Of a stretch of 26,934 nucleotides of DNA, positions 15,407-24,095 are shown piece after piece; position 1 is the first letter of the stretch, and the number at the start of each line of letters is the position of its first letter. The stretch is taken from assembly GCA_049610565.1 (NCBI GenBank), contig JBMYZR010000033.1, forward strand, positions 1 to 26,934, given 5' to 3'. The stretch is from UBA8752 sp049610565 (lineage in GTDB: Bacteria; Bacteroidota; Bacteroidia; Flavobacteriales_D; Sanyastnellaceae). The position numbers and the translations under genes are program-made. The notes beneath the pieces were generated by a model that worked only from the letters and a program-made list of their open reading frames with translations, made no database searches and had not been told where the DNA came from.

Positions 15407-16155
15407 GGCCCAGACCGAAAAAACAGGACGACAGGATCATCGGGTGGCACCCGGTGCTCGAGGCGCTCGAAGAGGGCATGGAATTGGCGCGTGTCCTGAT
15501 TCAGCGGGACAGCCGGGACGACCGGACCCGCAAGCTCCTGAGCACGCTGCGGGCCCGACGAATTCCGGTCCAGCGCGTTCCCCGCGAGCGCCTCGACCGC
15601 ATCACCAAGAAGAACCACCAGGGCATCATTGCCTTTTCCTCCCCCATTGCCTTCACGCCATTGGAAGAGCTGGTCCAGCAAGGGTTCGAATCGGGTGAGC
15701 GCGTCTTTCTCGTCCTGCTCGATGGGGTCACGGACGTGGGCAATCTCGGCGCCATCGCCCGCTCGGCCGAGTGCTTCGGCGCCACCGGGCTCGTCATCCA
15801 GGACCACCATGCTGCCCCGGTCAATGAAGACGCGGTCAAGACGAGCTCAGGCGCTCTGCTCCGGCTTCCGGTGGCCCGGGTTCCCGATGCCGCCAAGGCA
15901 TTGCGCTACCTCGGACAATGCGGCCTCGAACGAATCGGCCTCAGCGAAAAGGCCGACCTGGATCTTCTCGATTGCCAGGCTCCGGATGCCGCCTGCCTGG
16001 TCCTCGGCGACGAGGAACGGGGCATTTCGATGGACAGTTGGGCGCAATGCGACCTGCACGCCACCATCGCCATGCAAGGCAAAACAGGGTCCCTCAACGT
16101 CAGTGTGGCCGGGGGCATTGCCCTCCACCACCTCTTGGGAAGGGTCTCCGGGTGA
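15403..16155 (+). CDS. rlmB: SPOUT-family 23S rRNA 2'-O-methyltransferase (RlmB/TrmH type)
   Basis: Predicted 250-residue knotted methyltransferase that 2'-O-methylates rRNA using SAM; RlmB acts on G2251 of 23S rRNA. An N-terminal substrate-binding domain (IIGWHPVLEALEEG..., residues 12-80) ends in the RlmB-like KKNHQGIIAF. The SpoU domain shows its three motifs: LDGVTDVGNLGAIARSAECFGA (residues 106-127), LGDEERGIS (201-209) and SLNVSVAGGIALHHLL (230-245). It is distinguished from TrmH by the N-terminal domain and from TrmL by length. The ATG at 15403 overlaps the upstream GWxTD stop, which fixes the start. It ends the operon, with a weak hairpin at 16175-16190. Confidence 0.94.
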   Translation: MRPRPKKQDDRIIGWHPVLEALEEGMELARVLIQRDSRDDRTRKLLSTLRARRIPVQRVPRERLDRITKKNHQGIIAFSSPIAFTPLEELVQQGFESGERVFLVLLDGVTDVGNLGAIARSAECFGATGLVIQDHHAAPVNEDAVKTSSGALLRLPVARVPDAAKALRYLGQCGLERIGLSEKADLDLLDCQAPDAACLVLGDEERGISMDSWAQCDLHATIAMQGKTGSLNVSVAGGIALHHLLGRVSG

Positions 16156-16174
16156 CAGACGAACACCGAGAATA

Positions 16175-16190
16175 TCCCGGCTGAACGGGA
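16175..16190 (+). terminator. Weak possible terminator after rlmB
   Basis: TCCCG (16175-16179) and CGGGA (16186-16190) pair over a 6-nt loop and are followed by ACTTTCC. The stem is short and the T-run poor, so termination here would be partial. Confidence 0.28.
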
Positions 16191-16216
16191 ACTTTCCTCG
16201 ACGAATTGAAAAAACA

Positions 16217-16249
16217 TTTGTCGATTTATTCCAATTGTTCGTATATTCG
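16217..16249 (+). promoter_or_regulatory. Promoter of the repeat protein-PorP/SprF-OmpA operon
   Basis: TTTG (16217-16220), a 21-bp spacer and TATATTCG (16242-16249) match the Bacteroidota sigma-ABfr pattern TTTG-N19-21-TAnnTTTG with one mismatch. The site lies in an AT-rich patch (about 16190-16310) that contrasts with the GC-rich surroundings. Transcription would start near 16256, leaving a leader of about 120 nt to the preferred ATG at 16378. Confidence 0.65.
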
Positions 16250-16377
16250 TTCTGCCTGCCAATCGTCTGTTTTCAGTGTTTGAACCGAAATCAAGCTGAA
16301 AACGTTATATGACTCACATTCGCTACGTTCGCAATTCGGCCGGTCGTCCCTCAGGGGCGCTCGTTTTCCGCACCCTA

Positions 16378-19300
16378 ATGTCACGTGTCATGCCTGCACG
16401 ACTTCTCATGACCGGCACGCTCCTGATCTGGAGTGGCCTCGCCCTGTCCCAACAGTTTCTCGTTGCGGGTTGCGACAGCACCTGCCAGCCTGCATTCTCC
16501 GCCCTTCCGGAGGATGTCATGGTCGATTGCCTGGCAGACCTGCCCGCTTTCGACCTGCCTGCCACGGAGGGCTGTGATGGTGCCCCGGTGGACAATGTAC
16601 CCCACGTCGAATTGAACGAGGACGTCATCACGACCTACGACCTCGGCACCGCCTACGGGCCCGGAGACGACTGGGCCTTGTGGCTCGGCAACTTCGAGGC
16701 CATGGGACTCGGCGCCAGCGACCATTTCGTGCCCGATGCGAGCGGCGTGCAGTTCAATCTGTATGCCAACGGAACGGCGCGAATCACCGGACGGGTGGTC
16801 AACGACACCGACGCCAACCAGCAATTCGACCTCGACCTGTTCCTCCAGTACGGACAGGACTACGACGCGTGGACGGCGCAGGGCCGCTTCCCGAAAGACG
16901 ACCTCGGCCTGATGGCCTACGTCGACTGGACCTTCTTCGAAATGGTCGACACCCTGAGCCGCATCGAAGGTGCGGGGGCCTTTGATGGCGATGTGCTCTA
17001 CCTCGACCACATGCCCGTGTCCCGGGCGTTCGGATTCCAGCTGGGTGCGGACGGCGCCAACAACCGCAACACCAACTTCGGCATCAGCGGATGGTTCTGG
17101 TACCGCGGCATGATGAACGGCGCGGCCGTCACGGGCACCGGTGACGTCAACGCCGACCTGACCAACGCCTCCGTCCAGGAATTGGCCTGCCCCCTCGTCG
17201 AGTCCGTCGAACGGCACGCCATGGCTTGGTCCTCCTGCGGTCACCACGCGGTCTCCTACTCCGTGGAACGCCATGACCTGGAAGCCCCGACGTTCGTTTC
17301 CCTGCCGCCCCTGGCATCCGCGGACTGCACTTCCCTCCCGGACACTGCCGACTTCTCCGAGTTCGTCGTCACGGACGACTGCGGCAGCGACCTCAGCTTG
17401 GAGGTCCTCTCCGATGTGGTCGACGGCGTGCCCTGCAACCAGCAACTGACCCGCACCTGGCGTTTGACCGACGCCTGCGGCAACAGCACGGACACCTTCC
17501 AGGTGGTCACCCTCGTGGACACCACCGGCCCTGAGTTCCAGGTCCCCGACACCACGATCGCCTGTGATGACTGGGACGCCTTCGAACCCATCGACATCAC
17601 GCCCACCGATGCCTGCAGCCCTGCAGACAGCATCACGTGGACCTTCGCCGATTCGGTGACTTCGGGATTCTACCCCTACCAGTTCACCCTCGACCGCGTC
17701 TACAGCGCCACCGACCTCTGTGGCAACACGACCACCGACACGATGGTCATCTCCGTGATCGACACGGTGGCCCCCACGTGGACCTACCTCCCCCCGGACA
17801 CCACCATCCTTTGTGACCAGTGGGAGGATTACATCATCATCCAGCCGATTGCCACGGACAACTGCGACCCCAACGTGGAGACCCCGGAAGGCGAGGGCGC
17901 CTCGGACACCACCATCATTGAGGGCGAGTGCATCGGTGAATTCTTCGTCTTCCTGACGTTTGAATTGGAGGACGAGAGCGGCAACACGATCACCTACGTG
18001 CAGGAGATCGAGGCTGTCGACACGATTCCGCCCACCTTCGTCCATTTCCCGGAAGACACGGTGTTGTCCTGTGAAGGCAGCTGGCCGCAGCCGACCGACT
18101 CCGCCATCTGGATGGCCACCGCCGAGGACAACTTCTGCCCCTTCGGCGTGAGCTGGAACGACTCCATCGTGCCGGGCGACTGCCCGGGCGACTCGGTGCT
18201 CTACCGGACGTTCACCGCCATCGACGATTGCGACAACACCACGACCCAGGTGCAGACGATTTCCATCGTGGACACCCTCGGTCCGGTGCTCAGCATGGTG
18301 CCCGAAGACACGCTCATCGCCTGTGGCGCCGACCTGCCCACCGGGCTGCCGATGGCGATGGACGCCTGCAGCGACGTGGACAGCCTGTGGAGCACCGTGG
18401 ACACGCTCGACGTGGAATTCGGCGATCCCTTCCTGGCCGATTTCGAATCCTGCTCCCTCGACGGATTCGTCGCTGAAGGAGGCACCATCTCCATGTCCAA
18501 CGATGCGGCCGACGGCTCCTGTGCAGTCAGCATGCTCCACTTTGCGGGCGACGATCCGCACAACTTCTACCCGGCAGATGTGCTGGCCGGTCGCGGTGTC
18601 TACCGCGTCATGGCGCGGGCCGACAACTTCATCAGCGACAACGGCATCGAGCTGCTCGCCGGAGACGGTGTGTCGGACAACGGCATCGGCGTCAGCCTCC
18701 GCCCGAACGGGACGGACAACCCCGGCATTTCCATCACCGGTTTCGGCCTTGATGCGACCGCGGATGCCGTGATGGAACAGGGAGAGTGGTACGAGGTGGA
18801 AGTGGTGCTGGGTGAGACCCTGCTCGAGCTGAGCATCGACGGAACGGACGTCCTGTCCGTCCTTCTTCCCGAGGACCTTCCCGCCGCTGGCCGTGTCAAG
18901 TTGTGGTCCGCCTACGCAGGCAGCTACGACAACTTCTCCTACCAGCCTGAAAATCCCTGCCCCGTGGTGGAGCGGTACCGCCGCAACTTCCACGCGGTGG
19001 ACCTCTGCGGCAACGAAAGCACCGCGTTCCAGATCGTCGACGTCATCGACACGGTGGCGCCCGTGCTGGAGAACCTGCCGGCCGACACGCTCATCGCCTG
19101 TGGCGAGATGCTGCCCGACCACAGCGTGACGGCTTTTGATGCCTGCTCCGACGCGGACGTGATCACCATGGTGGACACCCTGTCCATCTCCTGCCCCGGA
19201 ACCTACACCCTCCTGCGCACCTTCACGGCGACGGATGGCTGCAGCAACTCCGCCCAGGCCCAGCAGACCATCGAGGTTGTGGACACCGTTGCCCCGGTGA

Positions 19301-21123
19301 CCGCCTTGCTGGCCGTGGACACCATCCTGTGCGATGAGGCCCTGCCCACCGATCTCCCCACCGCCACGGATGCCTGCAGCAACCCGGTGACCGTGGCCCT
19401 GCTCAGCGTAGACAGTGTGGCGGGCGATTGCCCGCAGGCCTGGGACGTCACCCGGACGTTCATCGCCACCGATGCCTGCGGCAACACCGACACCACGAGC
19501 CAACTGGTGCACATCGTGGACACCGTGGCCCCCGTGCTCATTCTCGGACTGGACACCGTCACGCTGGAATGCGGCACTCCCCTTCCGGTCAACCTGCCGA
19601 GCTATGCCGACGCCTGCGACATCATGGTCAACGTGATGGAGCTCATGCCGGACACGACCGCGGGCGATTGCCCCGGTGAGTACGCCGTGACCCGCCATTT
19701 CGAGGCCATGGACGCCTGCGGCAACACCAGCACGTCGAGCCAGACCGTGCTCTTCATCGACACGGGTGCCCCCGCCTTCGACAACGTGCCCGGACCGGTC
19801 ACCATCGAATGCGACATGGACCTGCCGACGGAGTTGCCCCTGGGACTCGATGATTGCAGCGGCCCGGTCGACGTGGTGCTCTTTGCTGTCGACAGTGTCG
19901 CCGGCGACTGCCCCCAGGCGTGGGAAGTGACCCGCACCTTCCGTGCCACCGATGCCTGCGGCAACCAGGCGGACACGACGCAACTCGTGACCATCGTGGA
20001 CACCACGGCCCCGGTCATCGACACCACGACCGTTCCCGCGCCGGCGTTCTACTCCTGTTCCGTCGAACACCCGACCTGTGCGGATTTCGATGTGCTCGCC
20101 TTCGACAACTGCGGCGGCACTGAAGTGAACTGCACGGTGGACACCCTCTTCACGGACTGCCCGGCCACGTTCACGTTGGAGATGACCTTCACGGCCACCG
20201 ACGAATGCGCCAACGACACGATGCTGACCGTCCAGTTCGACGTGGCCGACACGACGGCTCCCGTCCTCAATCTGGACCTCGCACCGGTCAACGACACCAT
20301 CCAGTGCACCCCCGATTATCCCGACCTGTTCGACGCCACCGCATTCAGTGTGGAGGACGACTGCAGCGAATGGACCTTGGGGGCCTCTCGCGAGGTCGTC
20401 GGTGACGATGAGACCCCCTGCGATTACGTGTTGATCGACACCTACACCTTCACGGATTGCAACGGCAATGAGACGGTCTTCGTCCACACGCGGACTGTCA
20501 TCGACTCGGAGGGCCCCAACCTGCCCACCTCCGTGGTGGCCGATGAGGAATACTACTGTGCCTTCGAGGTGCCGGAATTCGCCATGCCGATCACGGCTTC
20601 CATGCTGGCCGACGACGACTACCCGTTCGGAGCGGTGAGCGACAACTGCGCCGCACAGGACGAGATCGTCATCGACTATTCCGATTCCATTCTGGTCAAC
20701 AACGGCCCCAACAGCTACACCGTGCAGCGGACGTGGACGTTGACCGACCACTGCGACAACAAGACGGAGGTCGTGCAGGTCATCATCGTGAACGAACCCG
20801 AGCTGATTCTGCCCAATGCCTTCAGCCCAGGCGACAACAACTTCAACGACCGCTTCATCATCGAGGGCCTCGGCATCGTGGACGATGGAGCCGATGACAT
20901 CTACCCGCCCTGCGATTGGGGACCGGACGACCAACAGCACTTCATGGTGTTCAACCGCTGGGGAACTGAAGTCTTCTCCCTCCCCCCGGGAGTGCCTTAC
21001 AGGAATGACTGGGATGGCACAAACCAGGACGGCCAGCCCCTTGTGGACGGCACCTATTTCGTCCTGTTGCGCCTTGGCGATCGCCAACTCGGCAGTTACG
21101 TTGACCTGCGAAACGACCAGTGA
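16378..21123 (+). CDS. Giant HYR-like repeat protein with T9SS type B (gliding motility-associated) sorting domain
   Basis: Predicted 1581-residue secreted surface protein, probably an adhesin. The ATG at 16378 starts a good signal peptide (MSRVMPARLL..., cleavage near ALS/QQ, residue 24); an ATG at 16309 would add 23 residues. About 13 HYR-like Ig-fold repeats of 75-90 residues follow, each with the pattern VDTxAPV...DTxxxC...LP...A.DAC...GDCP....TRTF.ATDACGN, four cysteines per typical unit. Two inserts interrupt repeats: residues 83-270 (ITTYDLGTAYGPGDDW... to GDVNADLTN) and residues 683-858 (LADFESC... to AGSYDNFSY), the latter resembling a LamG/concanavalin-type jelly roll. Residues 1471-1581 are the type B CTD: LPNAFSPGDNNFNDRF, FMVFNRWGTEVF, NDWDGTNQDGQPLVDGTYF. 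The stop overlaps the PorP/SprF start by one base (TGATG), tying it to a dedicated secretion partner. Ligand unknown. Confidence 0.93.
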   Translation: MSRVMPARLLMTGTLLIWSGLALSQQFLVAGCDSTCQPAFSALPEDVMVDCLADLPAFDLPATEGCDGAPVDNVPHVELNEDVITTYDLGTAYGPGDDWALWLGNFEAMGLGASDHFVPDASGVQFNLYANGTARITGRVVNDTDANQQFDLDLFLQYGQDYDAWTAQGRFPKDDLGLMAYVDWTFFEMVDTLSRIEGAGAFDGDVLYLDHMPVSRAFGFQLGADGANNRNTNFGISGWFWYRGMMNGAAVTGTGDVNADLTNASVQELACPLVESVERHAMAWSSCGHHAVSYSVERHDLEAPTFVSLPPLASADCTSLPDTADFSEFVVTDDCGSDLSLEVLSDVVDGVPCNQQLTRTWRLTDACGNSTDTFQVVTLVDTTGPEFQVPDTTIACDDWDAFEPIDITPTDACSPADSITWTFADSVTSGFYPYQFTLDRVYSATDLCGNTTTDTMVISVIDTVAPTWTYLPPDTTILCDQWEDYIIIQPIATDNCDPNVETPEGEGASDTTIIEGECIGEFFVFLTFELEDESGNTITYVQEIEAVDTIPPTFVHFPEDTVLSCEGSWPQPTDSAIWMATAEDNFCPFGVSWNDSIVPGDCPGDSVLYRTFTAIDDCDNTTTQVQTISIVDTLGPVLSMVPEDTLIACGADLPTGLPMAMDACSDVDSLWSTVDTLDVEFGDPFLADFESCSLDGFVAEGGTISMSNDAADGSCAVSMLHFAGDDPHNFYPADVLAGRGVYRVMARADNFISDNGIELLAGDGVSDNGIGVSLRPNGTDNPGISITGFGLDATADAVMEQGEWYEVEVVLGETLLELSIDGTDVLSVLLPEDLPAAGRVKLWSAYAGSYDNFSYQPENPCPVVERYRRNFHAVDLCGNESTAFQIVDVIDTVAPVLENLPADTLIACGEMLPDHSVTAFDACSDADVITMVDTLSISCPGTYTLLRTFTATDGCSNSAQAQQTIEVVDTVAPVTALLAVDTILCDEALPTDLPTATDACSNPVTVALLSVDSVAGDCPQAWDVTRTFIATDACGNTDTTSQLVHIVDTVAPVLILGLDTVTLECGTPLPVNLPSYADACDIMVNVMELMPDTTAGDCPGEYAVTRHFEAMDACGNTSTSSQTVLFIDTGAPAFDNVPGPVTIECDMDLPTELPLGLDDCSGPVDVVLFAVDSVAGDCPQAWEVTRTFRATDACGNQADTTQLVTIVDTTAPVIDTTTVPAPAFYSCSVEHPTCADFDVLAFDNCGGTEVNCTVDTLFTDCPATFTLEMTFTATDECANDTMLTVQFDVADTTAPVLNLDLAPVNDTIQCTPDYPDLFDATAFSVEDDCSEWTLGASREVVGDDETPCDYVLIDTYTFTDCNGNETVFVHTRTVIDSEGPNLPTSVVADEEYYCAFEVPEFAMPITASMLADDDYPFGAVSDNCAAQDEIVIDYSDSILVNNGPNSYTVQRTWTLTDHCDNKTEVVQVIIVNEPELILPNAFSPGDNNFNDRFIIEGLGIVDDGADDIYPPCDWGPDDQQHFMVFNRWGTEVFSLPPGVPYRNDWDGTNQDGQPLVDGTYFVLLRLGDRQLGSYVDLRNDQ

Positions 21124-22052
21124 TGCGCATTGAATCCACCTCCATTCGGACCCTGGGCATTCTCCTCGCGTTCTGTGGCTTCCTCGGCAACGCCTGCGTT
21201 CAGGAAGCCGAGGCCCAGCAGGACGTGATGATCAGCCAATACCTGTTCAACGGGCTGTTGATCAATCCGGGCTACGCCGGGTCCCACCCCTACACCTCCA
21301 GCTCCCTGTTGCACCGGAGCCAGTGGAACCAGTTCGACGGTGCACCCACCACCAGCGTGGTGGCCCTCGATGGAGCCCTGCGCAACAACAGCATGGGCGT
21401 CGGGGTGCTGATGCTGCATGACCAGATCGGCCTCACGACGCAGACGGATGTCTCGCTGAACTTCGCCTACCGCATGCGACTCGGTGCAGGCCGTCTCGCG
21501 TTTGGCCTCAAAGGCGGACTCTCCAACACCCGTGCGGACCTCTTCGCTGCGGAGGTCACAGATCCGGGCGACCCGAACTACAGCGAGAACCAGCAGATCA
21601 CGCAGTCCGGTCGATTCGGATTCGGGATGTATTACCATCTCCAGCGGTTCTACCTCGGGGTGTCCATCCCAACGCTCACCGCCCTCGGCCCGCTGGCGCA
21701 GACCGTCAACCCCCACCTGCTGGCCACGGCTGGCGTGGTGCTCCAGGCCTCCGATGGGGTCATGCTCAAACCGAGTTTCCTGATCAAAGCCGTGGAAGGC
21801 GCTCCGGCCCAGCTCGACCTCAACCTCCACGCCCTCTTCCAGGAGAAGATCTGGGTGGGCGCCGGTTGGCGGACCGGGGATGCCATCGTCGGCATGATGG
21901 AAATCCAGGTCACCCCCGAGCTGCGGATCGGATATGCCCGGGACTTCACCCTGAGCGAGATTCGCGATTATTCTTCCGGCTCCAACGAGCTCCTGATCGG
22001 ATTCGATTTCGGACAGGGCGTCACGGCCAAGCGTTCACCCCGTTACTTCTAA
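21123..22052 (+). CDS. PorP/SprF-family outer membrane protein
   Basis: Predicted 309-residue type IX secretion/gliding outer-membrane beta-barrel. Family members (SprF in Flavobacterium, PorP in Porphyromonas) support secretion or surface retention of specific cargo, particularly proteins with type B CTDs. After a signal peptide (cleavage near EAEAQ, about residue 33) the mature N-terminus QQDVMISQYLFNGLLINPGYAGS is the family hallmark, followed by HRSQWNQFDGAPTT and then repeated barrel strands (MGVGVLMLHDQIGLTTQTDVS, FGFGMYYHLQRFYLGVSIP). The C-terminal strand is SNELLIGFDFGQG. The ATG at 21123 overlaps the stop of the upstream repeat protein, which carries exactly such a CTD, so this is most likely its partner. 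The OmpA-like lipoprotein begins 10 bp downstream. Confidence 0.94.
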   Translation: MRIESTSIRTLGILLAFCGFLGNACVQEAEAQQDVMISQYLFNGLLINPGYAGSHPYTSSSLLHRSQWNQFDGAPTTSVVALDGALRNNSMGVGVLMLHDQIGLTTQTDVSLNFAYRMRLGAGRLAFGLKGGLSNTRADLFAAEVTDPGDPNYSENQQITQSGRFGFGMYYHLQRFYLGVSIPTLTALGPLAQTVNPHLLATAGVVLQASDGVMLKPSFLIKAVEGAPAQLDLNLHALFQEKIWVGAGWRTGDAIVGMMEIQVTPELRIGYARDFTLSEIRDYSSGSNELLIGFDFGQGVTAKRSPRYF

Positions 22053-22062
22053 GGACATCTCC

Positions 22063-24000
22063 ATGCTTCGATTCCCCTCGCTGCCGCTGACGACCTGGGT
22101 GTTGATCCTGGCCGGTCTGATGTCCGGCTGTGCCACACTGCACCTCGAAGAAGGACAAGCGGCTTACGACGAGCTCCGCTATCAGGATGCCATCCATCAC
22201 TTCGGGAAGGCGGTCCAACGCGACCCCGACGCAGAAGCCTACCGCAAACTCGCCCGCGCCCACGCCCTCGTCAACGAGCATGAGGAAGCCGCTGCCGCCT
22301 TCGCGGTGCTGGTTTCCATGCCGGATGCCTCTGACGACGACCGCATCGGATACGCCTCCGTCCTGTTCAAGGAAGGCCGGTATGCGGAAGCCGAGCGGCT
22401 GCTGGACGCCGTGAGCCAGCGCGACCCGGGCAATGAGGTGGCCGCCGCCCTGCGCCGCAGTGCGGTCCTCGCCCAGGACGACCGGCGGGACACCACCGCC
22501 TTTGTGCTCCACCCCATTGAAACCCCCGGCATCCGTGCCGCATTTGCCCCCCACCGTTTCGCCAACATCCTCTACTTCACCGGAGCGGTGGAGCGTCCTG
22601 GAGCCAAGGACCCCTACACGGACCTGAGCTACACCGACCTCTACCAGATGCCGGCCCAAGGGGGCACCCCCCAATTGGTGCCCGGCGTGAACGGCCCCTA
22701 CCATGACGGGATGGCCGCGGTGTCACCCGATGGCGGCACCCTGATCTTCACCCGGAGCAACCACGAAGGCGACAAGGCGGGCAAGCTGCTCACCGACGAT
22801 TCCGATGTGAACAACACCACCCTCTACTACGCCCGGAAAGGCGTGGAGGAATGGGAGCGGGTGGTCGAAATCGGACTGAGTGAAGGCGCCAACATGTTTG
22901 CTCACCCTGCGTGGAGCCCGGATGGAAGCCGCCTCTATTTCTCCAGCGACATGCCCGGGGGGCAAGGCGGCATGGACATCTGGTACATCCGCCGGAATGG
23001 AACAACGTGGGAGTATCCTCCCGTCAACATGGGATCCCGGGTCAACAGCCGTGGAGACGACGTGTTCCCCTCCATGAAGGGCAACGACACGCTGTTCTTC
23101 GCCTCCGATGCGCAAATCACCTATGGCGGTCTGGACATCCTGTTTTCCGTCCGCGACTCCACGGGCACGTGGGGCAACCCCATCCACCTGGACTACCCGC
23201 TGAACAGCCAGAGCGACGACTTTGCCGTGACGTTCAATCCCGACGGGCGTTCCGGCATGGTGTCCTCCGACCGGTACGGGTATGACCGCATCTTCGACTT
23301 TGACATCGTCGAGCGCCCCTTGATGGTCGAAGGCATCGTGGTGGACAGCATCACCGGGGCTCCGATTCCGAATGCCACCATCAACCTGCTCGATGCCGAT
23401 GACGGCAGTGCAGTGGCCCTCCAGTCGGACATGAACGGCGCCTTCTTGCTCAAGCTGCCCCATGGCAAACTCTATCGGGCTGAGGCGCTCATGGACACCT
23501 ACTTCGCACGGAACATCGAAATCCAGACCCCAGCCGATCCGCTCGTGAGTGATTTGCGGGTGGAGATCGTGCTTGTCCCCATCAGCGAGCTCAACTCCGA
23601 CGACTACGCGAGTTCCATTCAGGAAGGCGACCGGTTCGAGCTCCCCGAGATTCGCTGGGACTACGACAGCTATGTCCTGCGCGACGAGGCGAAGCCATCC
23701 CTTGCACTGGTGGCGGAGTTCCTGCAGAACCGCCCCGGCATCGAAGTCGAATTGCGCTCGCACTGCGATGCCCGTGGGTCGGACCGCTACAACCAGAAGC
23801 TCAGTGAGCGCCGCGCCGAATCCGCAGCCCGCTACCTGACGGACCTCGGCGTCCCCGCCAAGCAGGTCCACCCGGTCGGGGTCGGCGAGGGCGAACTGCT
23901 CAACGAATGCCGCAACGGCGTTCCCTGCTCCGAAGCCAAGCACCAAGAAAACCGCCGAACTGAATTCCTGATTGTCCGAACCGCCGACTCGGACGATTGA
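22063..24000 (+). CDS. OmpA-family lipoprotein with TPR and PD40 repeats
   Basis: Predicted 645-residue outer-membrane lipoprotein, probably facing the periplasm and binding peptidoglycan. The signal peptide ends in the lipobox LMSGC (Cys 23). Residues 28-145 look like TPR helices (EGQAAYDELRYQDAIHHFGKAVQRDP). Residues 165-415 contain PD40/WD40-like propeller repeats (AAVSPDGGTLIFTRS, PAWSPDGSRLYFSSDMPGGQGGMDIW, FFASDAQITYGGLDIL). Residues 421-510 resemble a carboxypeptidase regulatory-like fold (VEGIVVDSITGAPIPNATI). Residues 520-640 are the OmpA C-terminal domain, with the peptidoglycan-binding block SHCDARGSDRYNQKLSERRA (about residue 566) and a final NRRTEF. This architecture habitually follows PorP/SprF genes in Bacteroidota. 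It would connect the barrel, and perhaps the repeat protein, to the cell wall. It is the last gene of the operon; a strong terminator follows. Confidence 0.94.
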   Translation: MLRFPSLPLTTWVLILAGLMSGCATLHLEEGQAAYDELRYQDAIHHFGKAVQRDPDAEAYRKLARAHALVNEHEEAAAAFAVLVSMPDASDDDRIGYASVLFKEGRYAEAERLLDAVSQRDPGNEVAAALRRSAVLAQDDRRDTTAFVLHPIETPGIRAAFAPHRFANILYFTGAVERPGAKDPYTDLSYTDLYQMPAQGGTPQLVPGVNGPYHDGMAAVSPDGGTLIFTRSNHEGDKAGKLLTDDSDVNNTTLYYARKGVEEWERVVEIGLSEGANMFAHPAWSPDGSRLYFSSDMPGGQGGMDIWYIRRNGTTWEYPPVNMGSRVNSRGDDVFPSMKGNDTLFFASDAQITYGGLDILFSVRDSTGTWGNPIHLDYPLNSQSDDFAVTFNPDGRSGMVSSDRYGYDRIFDFDIVERPLMVEGIVVDSITGAPIPNATINLLDADDGSAVALQSDMNGAFLLKLPHGKLYRAEALMDTYFARNIEIQTPADPLVSDLRVEIVLVPISELNSDDYASSIQEGDRFELPEIRWDYDSYVLRDEAKPSLALVAEFLQNRPGIEVELRSHCDARGSDRYNQKLSERRAESAARYLTDLGVPAKQVHPVGVGEGELLNECRNGVPCSEAKHQENRRTEFLIVRTADSDD

Positions 24001-24022
24001 CCCCTTTGTCTTGCCGCCAACC

Positions 24023-24060
24023 CATGAAAAAGGGGACCCTCAGGGGTCCCCTTTTTCATG
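24023..24060. terminator. Strong bidirectional intrinsic terminator
   Basis: CATGAAAAAGGGGACCC (24023-24039) and its exact complement GGGTCCCCTTTTTCATG (24044-24060) form a perfect 17-bp stem with a 4-nt loop. The A/T tracts inside the stem make it work in both directions, serving the OmpA-lipoprotein gene (+) and eno (-). A related structure with the same CATGA/TCATG ends lies at 26610-26650. Confidence 0.92.
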
Positions 24061-24095
24061 ATGGGGTCCATCCGGTCATCCGGACGGTCAACCGG

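Noticed and set aside
16381..21087. An uninterrupted reading frame of about 1568 codons antisense to the repeat protein
   Set aside because: Its product is low-complexity, rich in His, Gly, Val, Arg and Asp, with no start context or domain. It arises because stop codons are rare on the opposite strand of GC-rich, repetitive coding DNA.
16378..21123. Treating the repeat gene as a DNA-level tandem repeat array
   Set aside because: The repeats are clear at protein level but diverged in DNA, so they are old duplications rather than a satellite or CRISPR-like array.
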